Of a stretch of DNA of 64,000 bases, positions 1 through 10,610 are shown one piece after another. A model generated the notes under the pieces. That model did not search any database, was not told where the DNA came from, and saw only the letters and a list, made by a program, of their open reading frames with translations. Source of the DNA: Jacaranda mimosifolia (lineage: Eukaryota > Streptophyta > Magnoliopsida > Lamiales > Bignoniaceae); NCBI GenBank assembly GCA_018894105.1, contig CM032123.1:4527001-4591000 (forward strand), written 5' to 3'. Each line of letters begins with the position of its first letter. Position 1 is the first letter of the stretch. The translations under genes were made by a program, and so were the position numbers.

Positions 1-317
1 TTTATTAATAATAAAATATATTTAAATTTATTATAAGTAATTTAAATAATATTAAAATTACACCCTTGTAGTGTGAAAAATATTACAAAGAGGTCCAAGG
101 ATAATTTTGTCTTAAAAATAACCATAAGAATAACCACGGGGTATTTTTGAATTTTCGTGCAAAAATTTCAATGACGTTAGCATTTTCTTAGACGGAGGCT
201 AATGAACTTTTAAAAATGTAAGACGAAGCAAAACATTAGGAGGGTATATGTAATTTCATCAAACCTTTGAGTTTTTAGGTAAATAGGTCAAAGCCTCAGG
301 GGGGTCTAGGTAATTAA

Positions 318-1200
318 CTCTCTTTTTTTCGAAAAATTACAAATAGCGAAAATTATCCTTACAATCAATGTTTTGAAAATTGGACTAGATAAAGAATCGG
401 CAACGTTACTGGTTACTGGTTCAACTAGTTCGATCGGTATGACATTATAATGATGTGATAATATATTTAATTTTATAAATATATATAGTATTATAATATT
501 AACAAAAAATAAAACTTTCAATGATATGGAAAGAACATTATTTGAAAAAAAATTTAACTTACTTATTTTTAAGTATGTTTTTTAGTAAGGAAAAAAAATA
601 CTATTTCACAATTAGTCAACTAAAAATAAATAAAAAATAATATTTTACATTAAATAATTTAAGTAATAATTCATTTCATGCTTCAACTCTAAGTACAAGT
701 AAATTCTTCTACGCTAAATATTCAACATAATCTAAAAGTGATTAAACAAAATAAAACAACAAATTAACATAACTATTCATATATAATTACCACTTCATTA
801 AATTTCAAGAAAATAAATTCATGTTTCAAAAAATTACTTGTCCAAAATCTTTAATCATAATCTTTCAACTCATAATTTATTTTTTCTTAAAAATTAATTT
901 TTAATTTTCAAAAAAGAAAAAGAAAAATAAGTGAGCCAGCCAAAAACTGGTCGAATCGGTACCAGTTTAATCATTTTTGACCGGTCCGACTGGTGGCCGA
1001 TTTTCATACTTGAACGAGACCGAATTGGTCTCCGATCGGCTAGTCTAGTCTAGTTCTGAAAACACTACCTACAACAAATCAAAATTATCTAATTATCAAA
1101 TCAAGTAAATGAAAGTACAAATTGCACAACTAAATGCACATGAAATGCACCAAACCTTTCTAATACTAATGCCACTGGGTTACAAGCCACATGACAATGG
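318..1200 (-). mobile_element. tRNA-related SINE-like copy, split by a DNA element
   Basis: The 3' part (318-362) and 5' part (1068-1200) match, in the same order, an unbroken copy at 1548-1762. Shared stretches include CGAAAATTATCCTTACAAT and TTATCAAATCAAGTAAAT. Read on the minus strand, the 5' end has a pol III A-box-like stretch resembling TGGCTT..CAGTGGCAT. The middle is occupied by an unrelated element. That these are SINEs is inferred from the A-box and B-box-like motifs of the copies at 1.7 and 49.6 kb. Confidence 0.5.
363..1067. mobile_element. non-autonomous DNA transposon inserted in a SINE
   Basis: The ends are imperfect inverted repeats. The left end reads TGTTTTGAAAATTGGACTAG; the right end, reverse-complemented, reads GTGTTTTCAGAACTAGACTA. 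The flanks CTTACAATCA and CCTACAACAA look like a diverged target duplication of about 8-10 bp. The sequence on either side is one SINE, which fixes the boundaries. Internal sequence is AT-rich and has no coding potential. The superfamily is uncertain (hAT or MULE). Confidence 0.5.
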
Positions 1201-1547
1201 ACCCACCTAATTAAGTGGTCAAATTTTAATCCACCAAATCTTTCTAATACTAATTTTCCAACTCCATCACGTATTGGCTATTGCATAATTTAGTTCATAT
1301 AAGAAAACATCATAATAAACAAACAAAAGAAAGCAACTTATAAAATCTGCACTTATAAAATCAATTCCAGAAAACCGAATTCAAACGCACAATTACTTTT
1401 TATAAAATTAATTTACCATAATCAATTCAATCGTAATCAATTATGCAATTGGTTGGACCAAATCGAACCTAATTTGGATTTGGTTCCAAGTTATAGGTCT
1501 AGCATGTTTTTGACCATAATCTTTTTCAAATCCACACTAGTCTAGTT

Positions 1548-1762
1548 TGTTTTTTTCAGAGAAAATATTATAAATGACGAAAATTATCCTTACAATAAAT
1601 TAATAATATTCAATTATCAAATCAAGTAAATAAAAATACAAATTGTACAATTAGATGCGCATAAGGTTTACAAAAGAATCCATTAGGGTTTGAAATCTCC
1701 TATATAATAGGAGAGACTGATACCATTGAAATATGAGCCACTAGACAACTTCGTCTAATTTG
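1548..1762 (-). mobile_element. tRNA-related SINE-like copy
   Basis: On the minus strand it starts near GTCTAGTGGCTCA, followed by CAATGGTATCAGTCTCTCC, which resembles a pol III A-box region. It ends with the family 3' tail (TAAGGATAATTTTCGTCATT, then a T-rich run). The tail is shared with copies at 318-1200 and about 44.5 kb; the body matches the copy at 49.4 kb. Confidence 0.5.
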
Positions 1763-2630
1763 GAAAAAAAATAATAATAAAAAAAGAAAGGGAAAGAAAA
1801 GGAAACAAAAAAAAAAAAAAAACACGTGTGTGAGAATTAGTCGTTGGAGCAGTTTGCTAATGCTTCGTGATTAAGGTGACAATCGTTCCACATTCATTGC
1901 ATTTGGTTAGTGCCTCTTAGATAATAACAAATTTTATTAACTTAATAGTTGACTTGAAAAACGAGCGAATATTATATGTTATTTTTCCTTCTTTTTTTTC
2001 CCATTATTTATATACATACGCAGACTATGAACTTATTAGAATTCAAATTGAACTTGGATATATATTGATGATGCTCAAAATTCATAATAAGATCTAATTT
2101 TATGGTATATTGTCTCGACAATATTCATGGTGGAAGGCTTGTCCTTATAAAAGATGCGCTCTAAAGGTTGAGAAAGAAGAATAATACATAAATTGTCCTA
2201 AGGTCCTTGATCTCTTTTATATAGAATAAAAAGTAGAAATAAATAAAATATCAAGGAATTATAAATACATAAGATCAAAATAATTGATATAATTTTCAAA
2301 AAGAAATAAAATAATTGACATGAGTCTTTTCCGTAAAAAAGAAAATATTTTGTTATCATAAAAATAGAAGTAACTTGAATAATTCAAGAATTGGGGTTTA
2401 TTTTATGAAAAAAAGAAAAGAAAATATCAATGAGTTATATAAAATGATTTTACGAGATTCGATCAATTATTATGATTGGCTATGTTTGGTTACATTTTGC
2501 TACAATAAGTTCATTTTGGCAAAATATAACCGAATATATGTATCACTTTTTGGTCAAAATAATACATAATAATTTTCAGAATACCCATTCAAATTAATTG
2601 GCTTATTAACAAAAATCTCATTTGCATTTA
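1763..2630. other. AT-rich intergenic spacer
   Basis: There is a poly-A tract near 1806-1822. No gene, RNA or convincing repeat boundary is visible. The 64-codon open frame at 2375-2569 shows no recognisable motif. Confidence 0.6.
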
Positions 2631-3465
2631 TATACATATCATAATATTTTATCATTATTTTCAAAATTAAAAAATCATATCTAATCATCACATATACATA
2701 TTATATATTTTATTATTATTTTATAATAAAAATATTATTTAATTTCATTTTCACCCCAAAAATTTAACAAAAAAATATTGATTTGACTACTAAATTAGAA
2801 ATTGTCTCCTCCCAAAATATAAACAAACATACTAGAACTCCCCAAAATAATTTTCTAATTACTTCCAAAGCATAAACAAACATACATCACATTTTCTAAC
2901 CCCACTCTCAAAATTCATTCTTTCAAAATATATAATCCGAAATATACAATTCGTATCCAAACATTACCATTGTAAAATATTATTGAAAAAATAAAAATTC
3001 GGACTATTAAAAAATTTCATGTGATATCATAAAATAATTAAAAAGCTTAAAACAATTATATGCGGCCGTTGTTGCCTTAATGGGCAATGGATATGGGCTG
3101 ACGCACGTATCCTTAGCTAATATGTAAGCTCTTGCGTCACCAACCAATGCCAGCCAAAGATAAATATTTAATTAGCAAAAGCTTCAAAATGATTATTTTT
3201 AGTTATATTTTTTGTTTGATTTTTTATTATGTATTTTGAGAAAATAAATTATTGAAAATGTGAAAGTTATTTTTTGATATGTTTGTTTATTTTTTGGGAA
3301 AAGATATTTTTTTCATCGTAGCAATCAAATCAATATTTTTTTATTAAGCTTTTGGGGTGAAAATGAAATTGAATGATTATTTTAATATTAGAATAATAAT
3401 AATATAATATATATAATATATATTGAAGAATATGCTTTTTGAAGGAAAAAAAATGATATATTTAA
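2631..3465. repeat. inverted pair of MITE-like copies
   Basis: The arm at about 2640-2965 and the arm at about 3185-3460 are reverse complements of each other. Both arms hold ATTTCATTTTCACCCCAAAA, AAAAAATATTGATTTGA and ATAAACAAACATA. About 220 bp of unrelated sequence separates them. The same consensus recurs near 3.8-4.1 kb, 31.8-32.1 kb and 34.1-34.5 kb, so this is a dispersed family in head-to-head arrangement. Confidence 0.55.
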
Positions 3466-3829
3466 TTATATTTTTTTAAAATAATATTATTTTAAAAAAA
3501 TATAATCAAATAAAGCCATAACATGTCCCGCATTTTGCCAACACCCGTGGTCAAAACTCAAACATTGAACGCAAATTATTTTCTTCAAATTTTATAATAA
3601 AAAAAAAAAAAAAAGAAGAAGGGGATAAGTTGTAGACTTCCTGTCACTATCTAGATGTTGTTCTTTCTAGATTAGAGGTACCATTAAGTCGAATGGTGAA
3701 TTGGTTATGTGATATTCTATTTATATTTGTATACATGTGGAGTGTGAAATTTAAATTTTTATAATTTTTTTAATTTATGTGTATATATAAAAAAAAAAAA
3801 ATACAACATAAGGATATTTAGAATTTTTT

Positions 3830-4510
3830 TACTCTCAAAATAACATCAAACATGCAAACATATTTTCCAATTTTACTTTTCAAAACACTCATTTGTATAC
3901 CCAAAATATCTTTAAAAAAGTACAAAAAATAGATCTATTATTTTCTTATAGTCATATATCAATTATTACAATATGTACATATACTAATTATTCAACTATA
4001 AAAATATATTAACAAATTATGTAAAAGATAATTTTACTCTACAAATCTAACAACAAATTGATTGATTTGACATTTACAAAAAAATTCATCCCCTCATTGT
4101 AAATAATCCCATAATCTTTCCAATAACTTATTCCAAAATGTGAAAAACAAAAGTTGTCCGGTTAAATTGACTTTCCTTTTCTAGATTGTTCGACGGAATG
4201 ATTAAAGCACCCAACTCATAATTGACATCGATACTTGGGATCTTATGGATGAAGACTCCTGAAATCACAGAAATAACACTTGATAAATAGACCCAATTTT
4301 GAGCGAAACAAATACCTTGACTTCAATTTTGAGGAATTTCATTTAAATTATTATGGGTAGTACACTTTCAAATAAATAATTTCATCCTCAAAATATTTTA
4401 CACATTCCTAAAATAAAAGCAAACAACCTACACATTTTAATTTTAATTTTCAAAACACATTCTTCTAAAATATTTTCTACAATTTATTTAAAATACAATC
4501 AAACAACGCA
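3830..4510. repeat. MITE-family remnants
   Basis: The stretch contains the motifs seen in the 2.6-3.5 kb pair: TTGATTTGACATTTACAAA, TTTTCCAATTTTACTTTTCA and repeated CAAAATATTTT-like runs. Ends and target duplications are not clear. Confidence 0.35.
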
Positions 4511-4782
4511 CAGGTCATTTGACGTATACTTAAAAAAAAGTCGCAATGTGAAAGCAAACGGAGGAAGATAATACTGAGGCAGTAGGAAGTGCCCAGGAAG
4601 CAACGCCCGCTCACGTTTCAGTTCACCCAGTCAAACATATGAAAGATAAAGTATCCAAATAACGAAAAGTCTATAATACCCACATCCTTGTTTGAAAATT
4701 ATCACTATGGTTTTACTCAAATTGCTTTGACAGAGTATTTGGTCAACGCACAAAAGTCGACATGGTCTTTTCGTAACAACTA

Positions 4783-5189
4783 GTGAACCACAGGGCAAAC
4801 ATGGTAACTGCAGTCTCACCAACAGGCCCACTCTCTTTTATTAAACCCCTGCGTCTGCTACTCTCGTTGAACTTTTTTCCCTTCCCCGAGATCCATTTCC
4901 TGCCGTCTTGCGCCCTCTCTCCCTCCCCTTTCTCCGGAAAAGCTCCGCCCTATCGTGGCTGCTGGGGTTCTGCTTTTCCTAAATTTTCACCTTCAACCGC
5001 CGTCAACTTCCACACTACCCCCTGATCTAACCGTACGTTTCAATTCCCCCCTTTTTCTTCCGGTTCATTACTGATCTCTTCGATTACGATGGCTTTCTTT
5101 GCTTTCTAGAGCTCTTGCTCATCTCACAGCTCTTCACAGACCCCGCAATTTTCATTTACTTCTTGATCAGCCTCTTACAAATTGCCGTC
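4783..5189 (+). promoter_or_regulatory. 5' leader of the processing peptidase gene
   Basis: Pyrimidine-rich, higher-GC sequence lies upstream of the start codon, as expected for a plant 5' UTR and core promoter. A possible leader intron runs from GTACGTTTC at 5033 to TTTCTAG at 5109. TSS and intron are inferred only. Short ORFs here show no conserved sequence. Confidence 0.35.
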
Positions 5190-7573
5190 ATGGCGATTCG
5201 GTTCACCGTCACCTACTCGGCCTCTGTTGCCTCAAACCTTGCCGCCTCCTCAGGAAAATGCGCCGCCTCCCGATTCTTTCACGAGTGCGCGCCTCGATCA
5301 CGAATTTTCCAGCACCCACCATCGCAAAGATCCGATTCCAGTTACTCCGACTTCCGCCGCCCCGGATCAAACCCTGACCGCGTCAACACAAAGACGTCCG
5401 TGCATTCGATTCTGGCCGGGGAAATTCTTGGCGGGAAATCTCATTCGCCTGTGGTTGCTGGATTAATTTCTTTGATGAAGCAGTCAATACAGTCAATAGG
5501 GGCTTCCTCCGACGTAGGCGTTTTGGGAATTTCGCCGCTCAAGGCGTCGTCGATCATTCCCTTCTTGCCCGGTTCTAAGTGGTTACCTTGTAATGAGCCC
5601 ACAACTACGGAGGTGGATAGAGGAGGGACCCTGTGCTAGTGGCAAAAAATCTGACAGAATCAGCTCATTAAAGAGTGGGAGTGGTAGTGAAAGTAAGTGC
5701 TCCGAAGCTTTGGCGATGGCCAAGAGTGGTTCAAGCATCGCGAAGGTCTTGCCAAAGAGCAGTAGTGGTAGTAGTAGTAGGTGGCTGTTGAAACTAATGA
5801 ATTTATGCTTCACCTCTGAGGATGCTAAGGCGGCTTTCACTGCTTTCAGTGTTAGCATCATGTTTAAATCAACTTTGGCTGAGCCAAGATCGATTCCCTC
5901 TACGTCTATGTACCCTACACTTGATGTTGGCGATAGAATTCTGGCTGAGAAGGTATGTTTTTCTAATAAGCTGAGATTTTGGTTGTACTGATATATCATT
6001 TAGGAGTTATGTAGGGTTTTTGAATTGGATATTGGAAGCAATTCTTGAATTTAAATGATGAGGCTTGCCGTCTTTGATGTATATATTATGTATAATATAT
6101 CTTATTGTTATGCGAGAACACAAAAGGTGGATAAGTGTTCAACTAAATTACTGAGTACAGTTTCTTCTGTATTGCCAGAGTTTTGGATGTGGATCAGATT
6201 AAAGAAGTAGGTTTGACAAGATGCTTGTGCCCTTGAAAAGAATATCAATTTTGGATTGCATTATTGTGAGATTTTTAAATATAAGTTCTGGATGGCTCCT
6301 TATATGATAAACCTATTCAGTTTTCTTCAGTACATATCCTATATTTAGGTTTTAGGTTGATATCAGTGCTTTGGGTATATTGCTATTGAGAAAGCCTTTA
6401 GATTGTTCAAAAGTGGCAGAAATAAATAATGTTATGCCTGCTTAAAAATACTATGAATGTTAAATATTTGTGGGTTGCTTCATTTTTAGTTTGTAATTAT
6501 TGGAAAAAAAACATACTATTACTACTAGATTCAAGATTTGAACGATAACATGTTTAATGCCCTTACTATGGATTCACTCCTCTTACTATGCCCATTTCGT
6601 CCTCAAAAAGTATCTGCTGATAGTATACATACGAAAGTATAATTTAGAATATTTGATCTAGTTTTCTTTGATATTCAGATGAAAAAACGGCATCAATAAT
6701 TTGTGATTGTCGAGCTAAACCTTTTTGGGTATTGGTTCTTTGGGTGGTTTTGCCAGGTTTCTTATTTCTTCAGGAAGCCTGAAGTCTCAGACATTGTGAT
6801 TTTCAAGGCTCCTTCAATTCTTCAGGTACCTTCTGAATTGTCCGGGGCATCATTGGCAGAATAATTACTCTGATATTCATGTCATATCATGGAGTTGACA
6901 TGTTAAAGTTTGTTACACTTGCTTTGCAGGAATTTGGTTTTAGTCCATCCGATGTGTTCATCAAAAGAGTTGTAGCAGTAGCTGGTGACTTTGTAGAAGT
7001 AAGAAATGTTCAGTGGTTATTGAATTTGCTCGTCTAATTGTCTCCATCATTTGCGCTAATTTTATGCCTTGTGCAGGTTCATGATGGAAAATTGATGGTC
7101 AATGGTGTAGCTCAAGATGAGGAATTCATCTTGGAGCCGCTTGATTATGAAATGGATCCAGTGGTAAATTTTTCTGCTTGCTTGCAGTTTGAACATTTTC
7201 CGTCATGTCCTGTCAGAAAACTAACTTGTTGGTTCTCCTCTTTTATAGCCTATACCGGAAGGCTATGTGTTCGTCTTGGGCGACAACCGCAATAACAGTT
7301 TTGATTCTCATAACTGGTAAGCATTATCTTGCAGTATGATTAATTCTTGCCTACATTTTATCGATGCTCCCATTAGTCTGAAGAATATTATCTGTAATCT
7401 ATAGTTCTCTCTGCTTCTTAATGCATATACATATCTATTTCTACAGGGGTCCATTGCCTATCGAGAACATAGTGGGAAGATCAGTCTTCCGATATTGGCC
7501 TCCTTCAAAAGTATCCGACACTCTGTACAGCGCATCCCTTTCCCAGCAGAGAAGTGCTGTTGCATTTTCGTGA
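5190..7573 (+). CDS. thylakoidal processing peptidase (plastid type I signal peptidase), frameshifted in exon 1
   Basis: This serine protease of the thylakoid membrane removes thylakoid-transfer signals from lumenal proteins. Exons: 5190-5952, 6757-6825, 6930-6998, 7077-7163, 7249-7316, 7447-7573; all introns are GT-AG. With one base removed from CCC at 5629-5631 the product is about 393 aa. It has a Ser/Ala-rich transit region starting [16 protein letters not shown], a conserved [19 protein letters not shown] stretch, and a membrane segment near residue 215. Catalytic Ser is at about 239 ([13 protein letters not shown]), catalytic Lys at about 289 ([13 protein letters not shown]), and the [15 protein letters not shown] box at 340-354. 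The N-terminus and EVDRGG motif fit the TPP1/TPP2 (PLSP2) type better than PLSP1. As printed, the frame stops at TAG 5637-5639 after 149 codons, before the whole catalytic domain. Family call very sure; functional status open. Confidence 0.9.
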
Positions 7574-8270
7574 TACTCTCCATCACGTCAATTCTTTTCA
7601 TCTATTTGATTTTTTTTTCTCCTCTTTTTAAAATATTGAGAAATTATTTTTCCAGGCCCATGGGCTTATTTGGGCACCTGCGAATACTAATTTCCTTGTA
7701 CCCTAAATGTATTTACTGAGTGTAACTTATGATGGGCAGGGGCATCCTCCATTCCTCCATCATGACAATGGCCTAACTTGGCTTGTTCTTATTCATTGTA
7801 TAATATAGTATTCAAGCTTAAAGCTAGCTGCGGATATGGATATTTGGGTTTATTATATATGGATTAATAAGTTAACAATTATCAGTCAACAGATTGAAAT
7901 TATTAATTAATCAACAATAATTAGTAGATAAATATTAAATGCTCATTATAGTGGGATTTTAACTTGGAAACTGAATCATAGATATCTAACTTAAAAGAAT
8001 TTACAGAGTTTGTTTACATGCTCAAATATTTACCTTTCCTTTTTGCACAATATTTTTAATTTATACAAGCACGTCAGAAGCCTAATATAATTTTTTTTTT
8101 TACATATATAATTTTATGCTGGCTGTCAGTTAATTGAAATGAATCGATGTATCATAAATGTAGTGCACGGATGAATTAGAGATTTCCATAATGCCCAAGG
8201 CAGAATTACAGTAGTTTCAACATTTTGAGGGGTTAGAATTCCTGAGACTGCTCAGATAAATTCTTTCCCA
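7574..8270. other. 3' ends of two convergent genes
   Basis: Only about 700 bp separate the stop codons of the peptidase (+) and transporter (-) genes, so this holds both 3' UTRs and polyadenylation signals. No other gene is seen. Confidence 0.6.
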
Positions 8271-10549
8271 CTATCCACTTTGCTTCACTTGGAACTTCTT
8301 GTACTTGTACCAAGAAGCACATAGCAAATAGACCCCAAAATTCACCACACTTAGCCCTGCTAGTAACCAGTAGAAGTACTCCAGCTTATCCCTGTTCAGA
8401 TTGTTACTAGCCAGCCACCCTCCACTCACCTTGTTTACCACATTCACCACCACCGTGCTGGTGTAGTACCCGAACACAAACGAGCACCACGAGATGGCCG
8501 TGCTGAGGGACTTCATGCCGGCTGAGCTCTCAGCGTAGAAGAACTCCAAAAGCCCAACCAGTGTAAATATATCAGCAATCCCGAATATAGCAAACTGGAT
8601 GCCTATCCAGAATATGCTCATCGGCAGGGGTCCGGGTGAGTCCACCATATTGTGCTTTACAGCTACATTTTCCCTGTGTGCTTTAATGATTCCACTTACG
8701 ACCATGGAAATTGCTGAAAGAATCAGCCCCACTCCAACCCGCTGGAGCTGTGTGATTCCGGTTGGGGTTCCTGTGGACTTTCTTGCCAGGGGGACGAAGA
8801 TCTTGTCGTAAAATGGGATTAGAACGAACATGAACATTACCGGGATCACTGGAATTGAGGCTGCGGGCATTTCAAAGCTTCCTATCTTTCTGTCCGTCGT
8901 GGTGCTTTGCTGGACGGAAAATGTCTGAAGCTGAGCCAAACAGGTGTTCATGAAAACCGTGCTGAGTATTATTGGCAGCATTCGGACAAGGATTTTTGTC
9001 TCTTCAACTTGTATAATGGTACACATTTTCCATGATCCACCACTGGTTGACGATGTTGTGTCCAGTGAGGGCCTTACAATTGCTGCGTGATCCAAAAACC
9101 TGCAAAGATTTTCTTACCGTAAGTAGTTCTTACAATTGGGACTACGTAAATGTGACTCATCTACCTGAACTGATCAGTTCTTGAAGAATCTCATTTTGAT
9201 CAGCTTCTTTGTCATGAACTTCATGCAACTCTTCTGCCGTGGCTGGCAATGGAAAGTTCCGGTTTCTAATGGCCGCTACAAATACCTATTGTAGAGTAAT
9301 TAGAATTTCAGCCTGGAAAAAGAATTTCTCACCCTCCAAAAAGGTTCATGATAAACTGATTTTATACTTGTAGAGTTCTAGTTAAAGGGCTCCCCTTGGG
9401 GGCATTATTCTGATAAACCGAACGCCCCATGCTTAGGAGCAGAACAGCTATTACCATAGCCATGGAACACACACCAAAAGCCCAATCCCATCCCTGGTTG
9501 GTGTTTATCAGACAACAAAAGTTACCCCAAACATTGCTCCAAGGTTAAGGAAAAACATATACCAGTTGAAGTAGCTTGAAAGAGCAGCAGCCTCTTTTTT
9601 TCCCGCTCGTCAAACTGATCAGCTCCTAGAGAAGGAAGAGCTGCTTTGATCCCCCCTGTTCTAAGTGCGACGAGATAAAGACTTGTGAATAACATAGTCT
9701 CTTGACTGCTAGTTGCTGACTCACATTGATTCGTTTTGCTTGGATCTACATCTTTGCACGGAAATGGTCTTAGCTGTCGAAAATGTGCTTGTATTGCTAG
9801 AAAAGCATACCCCTGAAGATGATGCACAGTTTTGCTGAATAAGGCATCTATGGAGTGAGTTATAAAGATTTACTTTGTAACTTGTTAATGGTCATTGTTC
9901 ATCATGCTATAACTTTTCTAGTCATGAATCTTATTCTTAAGAACCCTAGATTATTACTATGATTCCTGCTGAAGATTTGTGTGTTGATATTAGACAAGAA
10001 CATGGAATGATGAAAACGAATGGTTAAGAGCATAATCGCATACCATCACTTCTAAGCATCCAAAGACAACACAAGTCTTGAACCTTGAAAGATAAGTATC
10101 TGAGATGAATCCCCCAAACAGTGATAGCAGAAATGCAGTGCCCGTGTAATTTGTGAGGGCAGTTGCTGATTTTGTCAGGCTGAAGTTCATGTACCCATTG
10201 AAGTAAGTGAATAAACTAACACCATTTGAATAAATGCCATGGTCTCCAGGGCTGCCATAACTGCATCGTGAAGATAACCACACTTGAGAAGCCAAGAAGA
10301 AACTATATTGTTGATATATAAGTAATAGAAAAGACTGTTTTTCTCCAAGTACCGAACACAAATACAGTAGCTCTACTGCCCCCCTTGTTTGACTGCTTGT
10401 CGGGCTGAATATTGCGATTTCTAAGAAGTCCCTGAAAAATGAGGTTAAAATTGTGTTAGTATTTTAGAAAAAAACATTGAAAGTTAAGTATCTCCCTGCT
10501 TTTTTTCATGCAAATCCACATGCCAATGTTCAATTTACTTACTTACCAT
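8271..10549 (-). CDS. NRT1/PTR family (NPF4-type) transporter, with four single-base deletions
   Basis: Proton-coupled MFS carrier of the plasma membrane; NPF4 members move nitrate or hormones such as ABA. Substrate here is unknown. Exons on the minus strand: 10549-10547 (ATG only), 10431-10353, 10260-10044, 9812-9368, 9285-9165, 9099-8271; all junctions are GT-AG. Restoring four lost bases (near 10229, 9595-9601, 9509, 9178) gives one frame of about 565 aa, normal for the family. Conserved blocks: TALTNYTGTAFLLSLFGGF, GGIKAALPSLGADQFDE, QVEETKILVRMLPIILSTVF, AQLQTFSVQQST and GLLEFFYAESSAGMKSLSTA. No nonsense substitution is present and every splice site is intact. The usual Gly in LVALGTGG is Arg (9660-9662). 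It is either a young pseudogene or a good gene with assembly indels. Confidence 0.88.
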
Positions 10550-10602
10550 TTCAGCTCTTCCTTCTGCAGTAAAAAGCTACACCTTTTTCTCGTTTGGATT
10601 GC

Positions 10603-10609
10603 TTATATA
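10603..10609 (-). promoter_or_regulatory. TATA box of the NPF transporter
   Basis: TATATAA lies on the minus strand 54 bp upstream of the proposed ATG at 10549. A start site about 30 bp downstream leaves a leader of about 25-30 nt. It supports the proposed first exon. Confidence 0.5.
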
Positions 10610-10610
10610 G

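Noticed and set aside
5115..5189. In-frame upstream extension of the peptidase from TTG at 5115
   Set aside because: Not an ATG; the ATG at 5190 gives the known family start MAIR.
8599..8811. 70-codon plus-strand ORF
   Set aside because: Antisense shadow of the NPF last exon.
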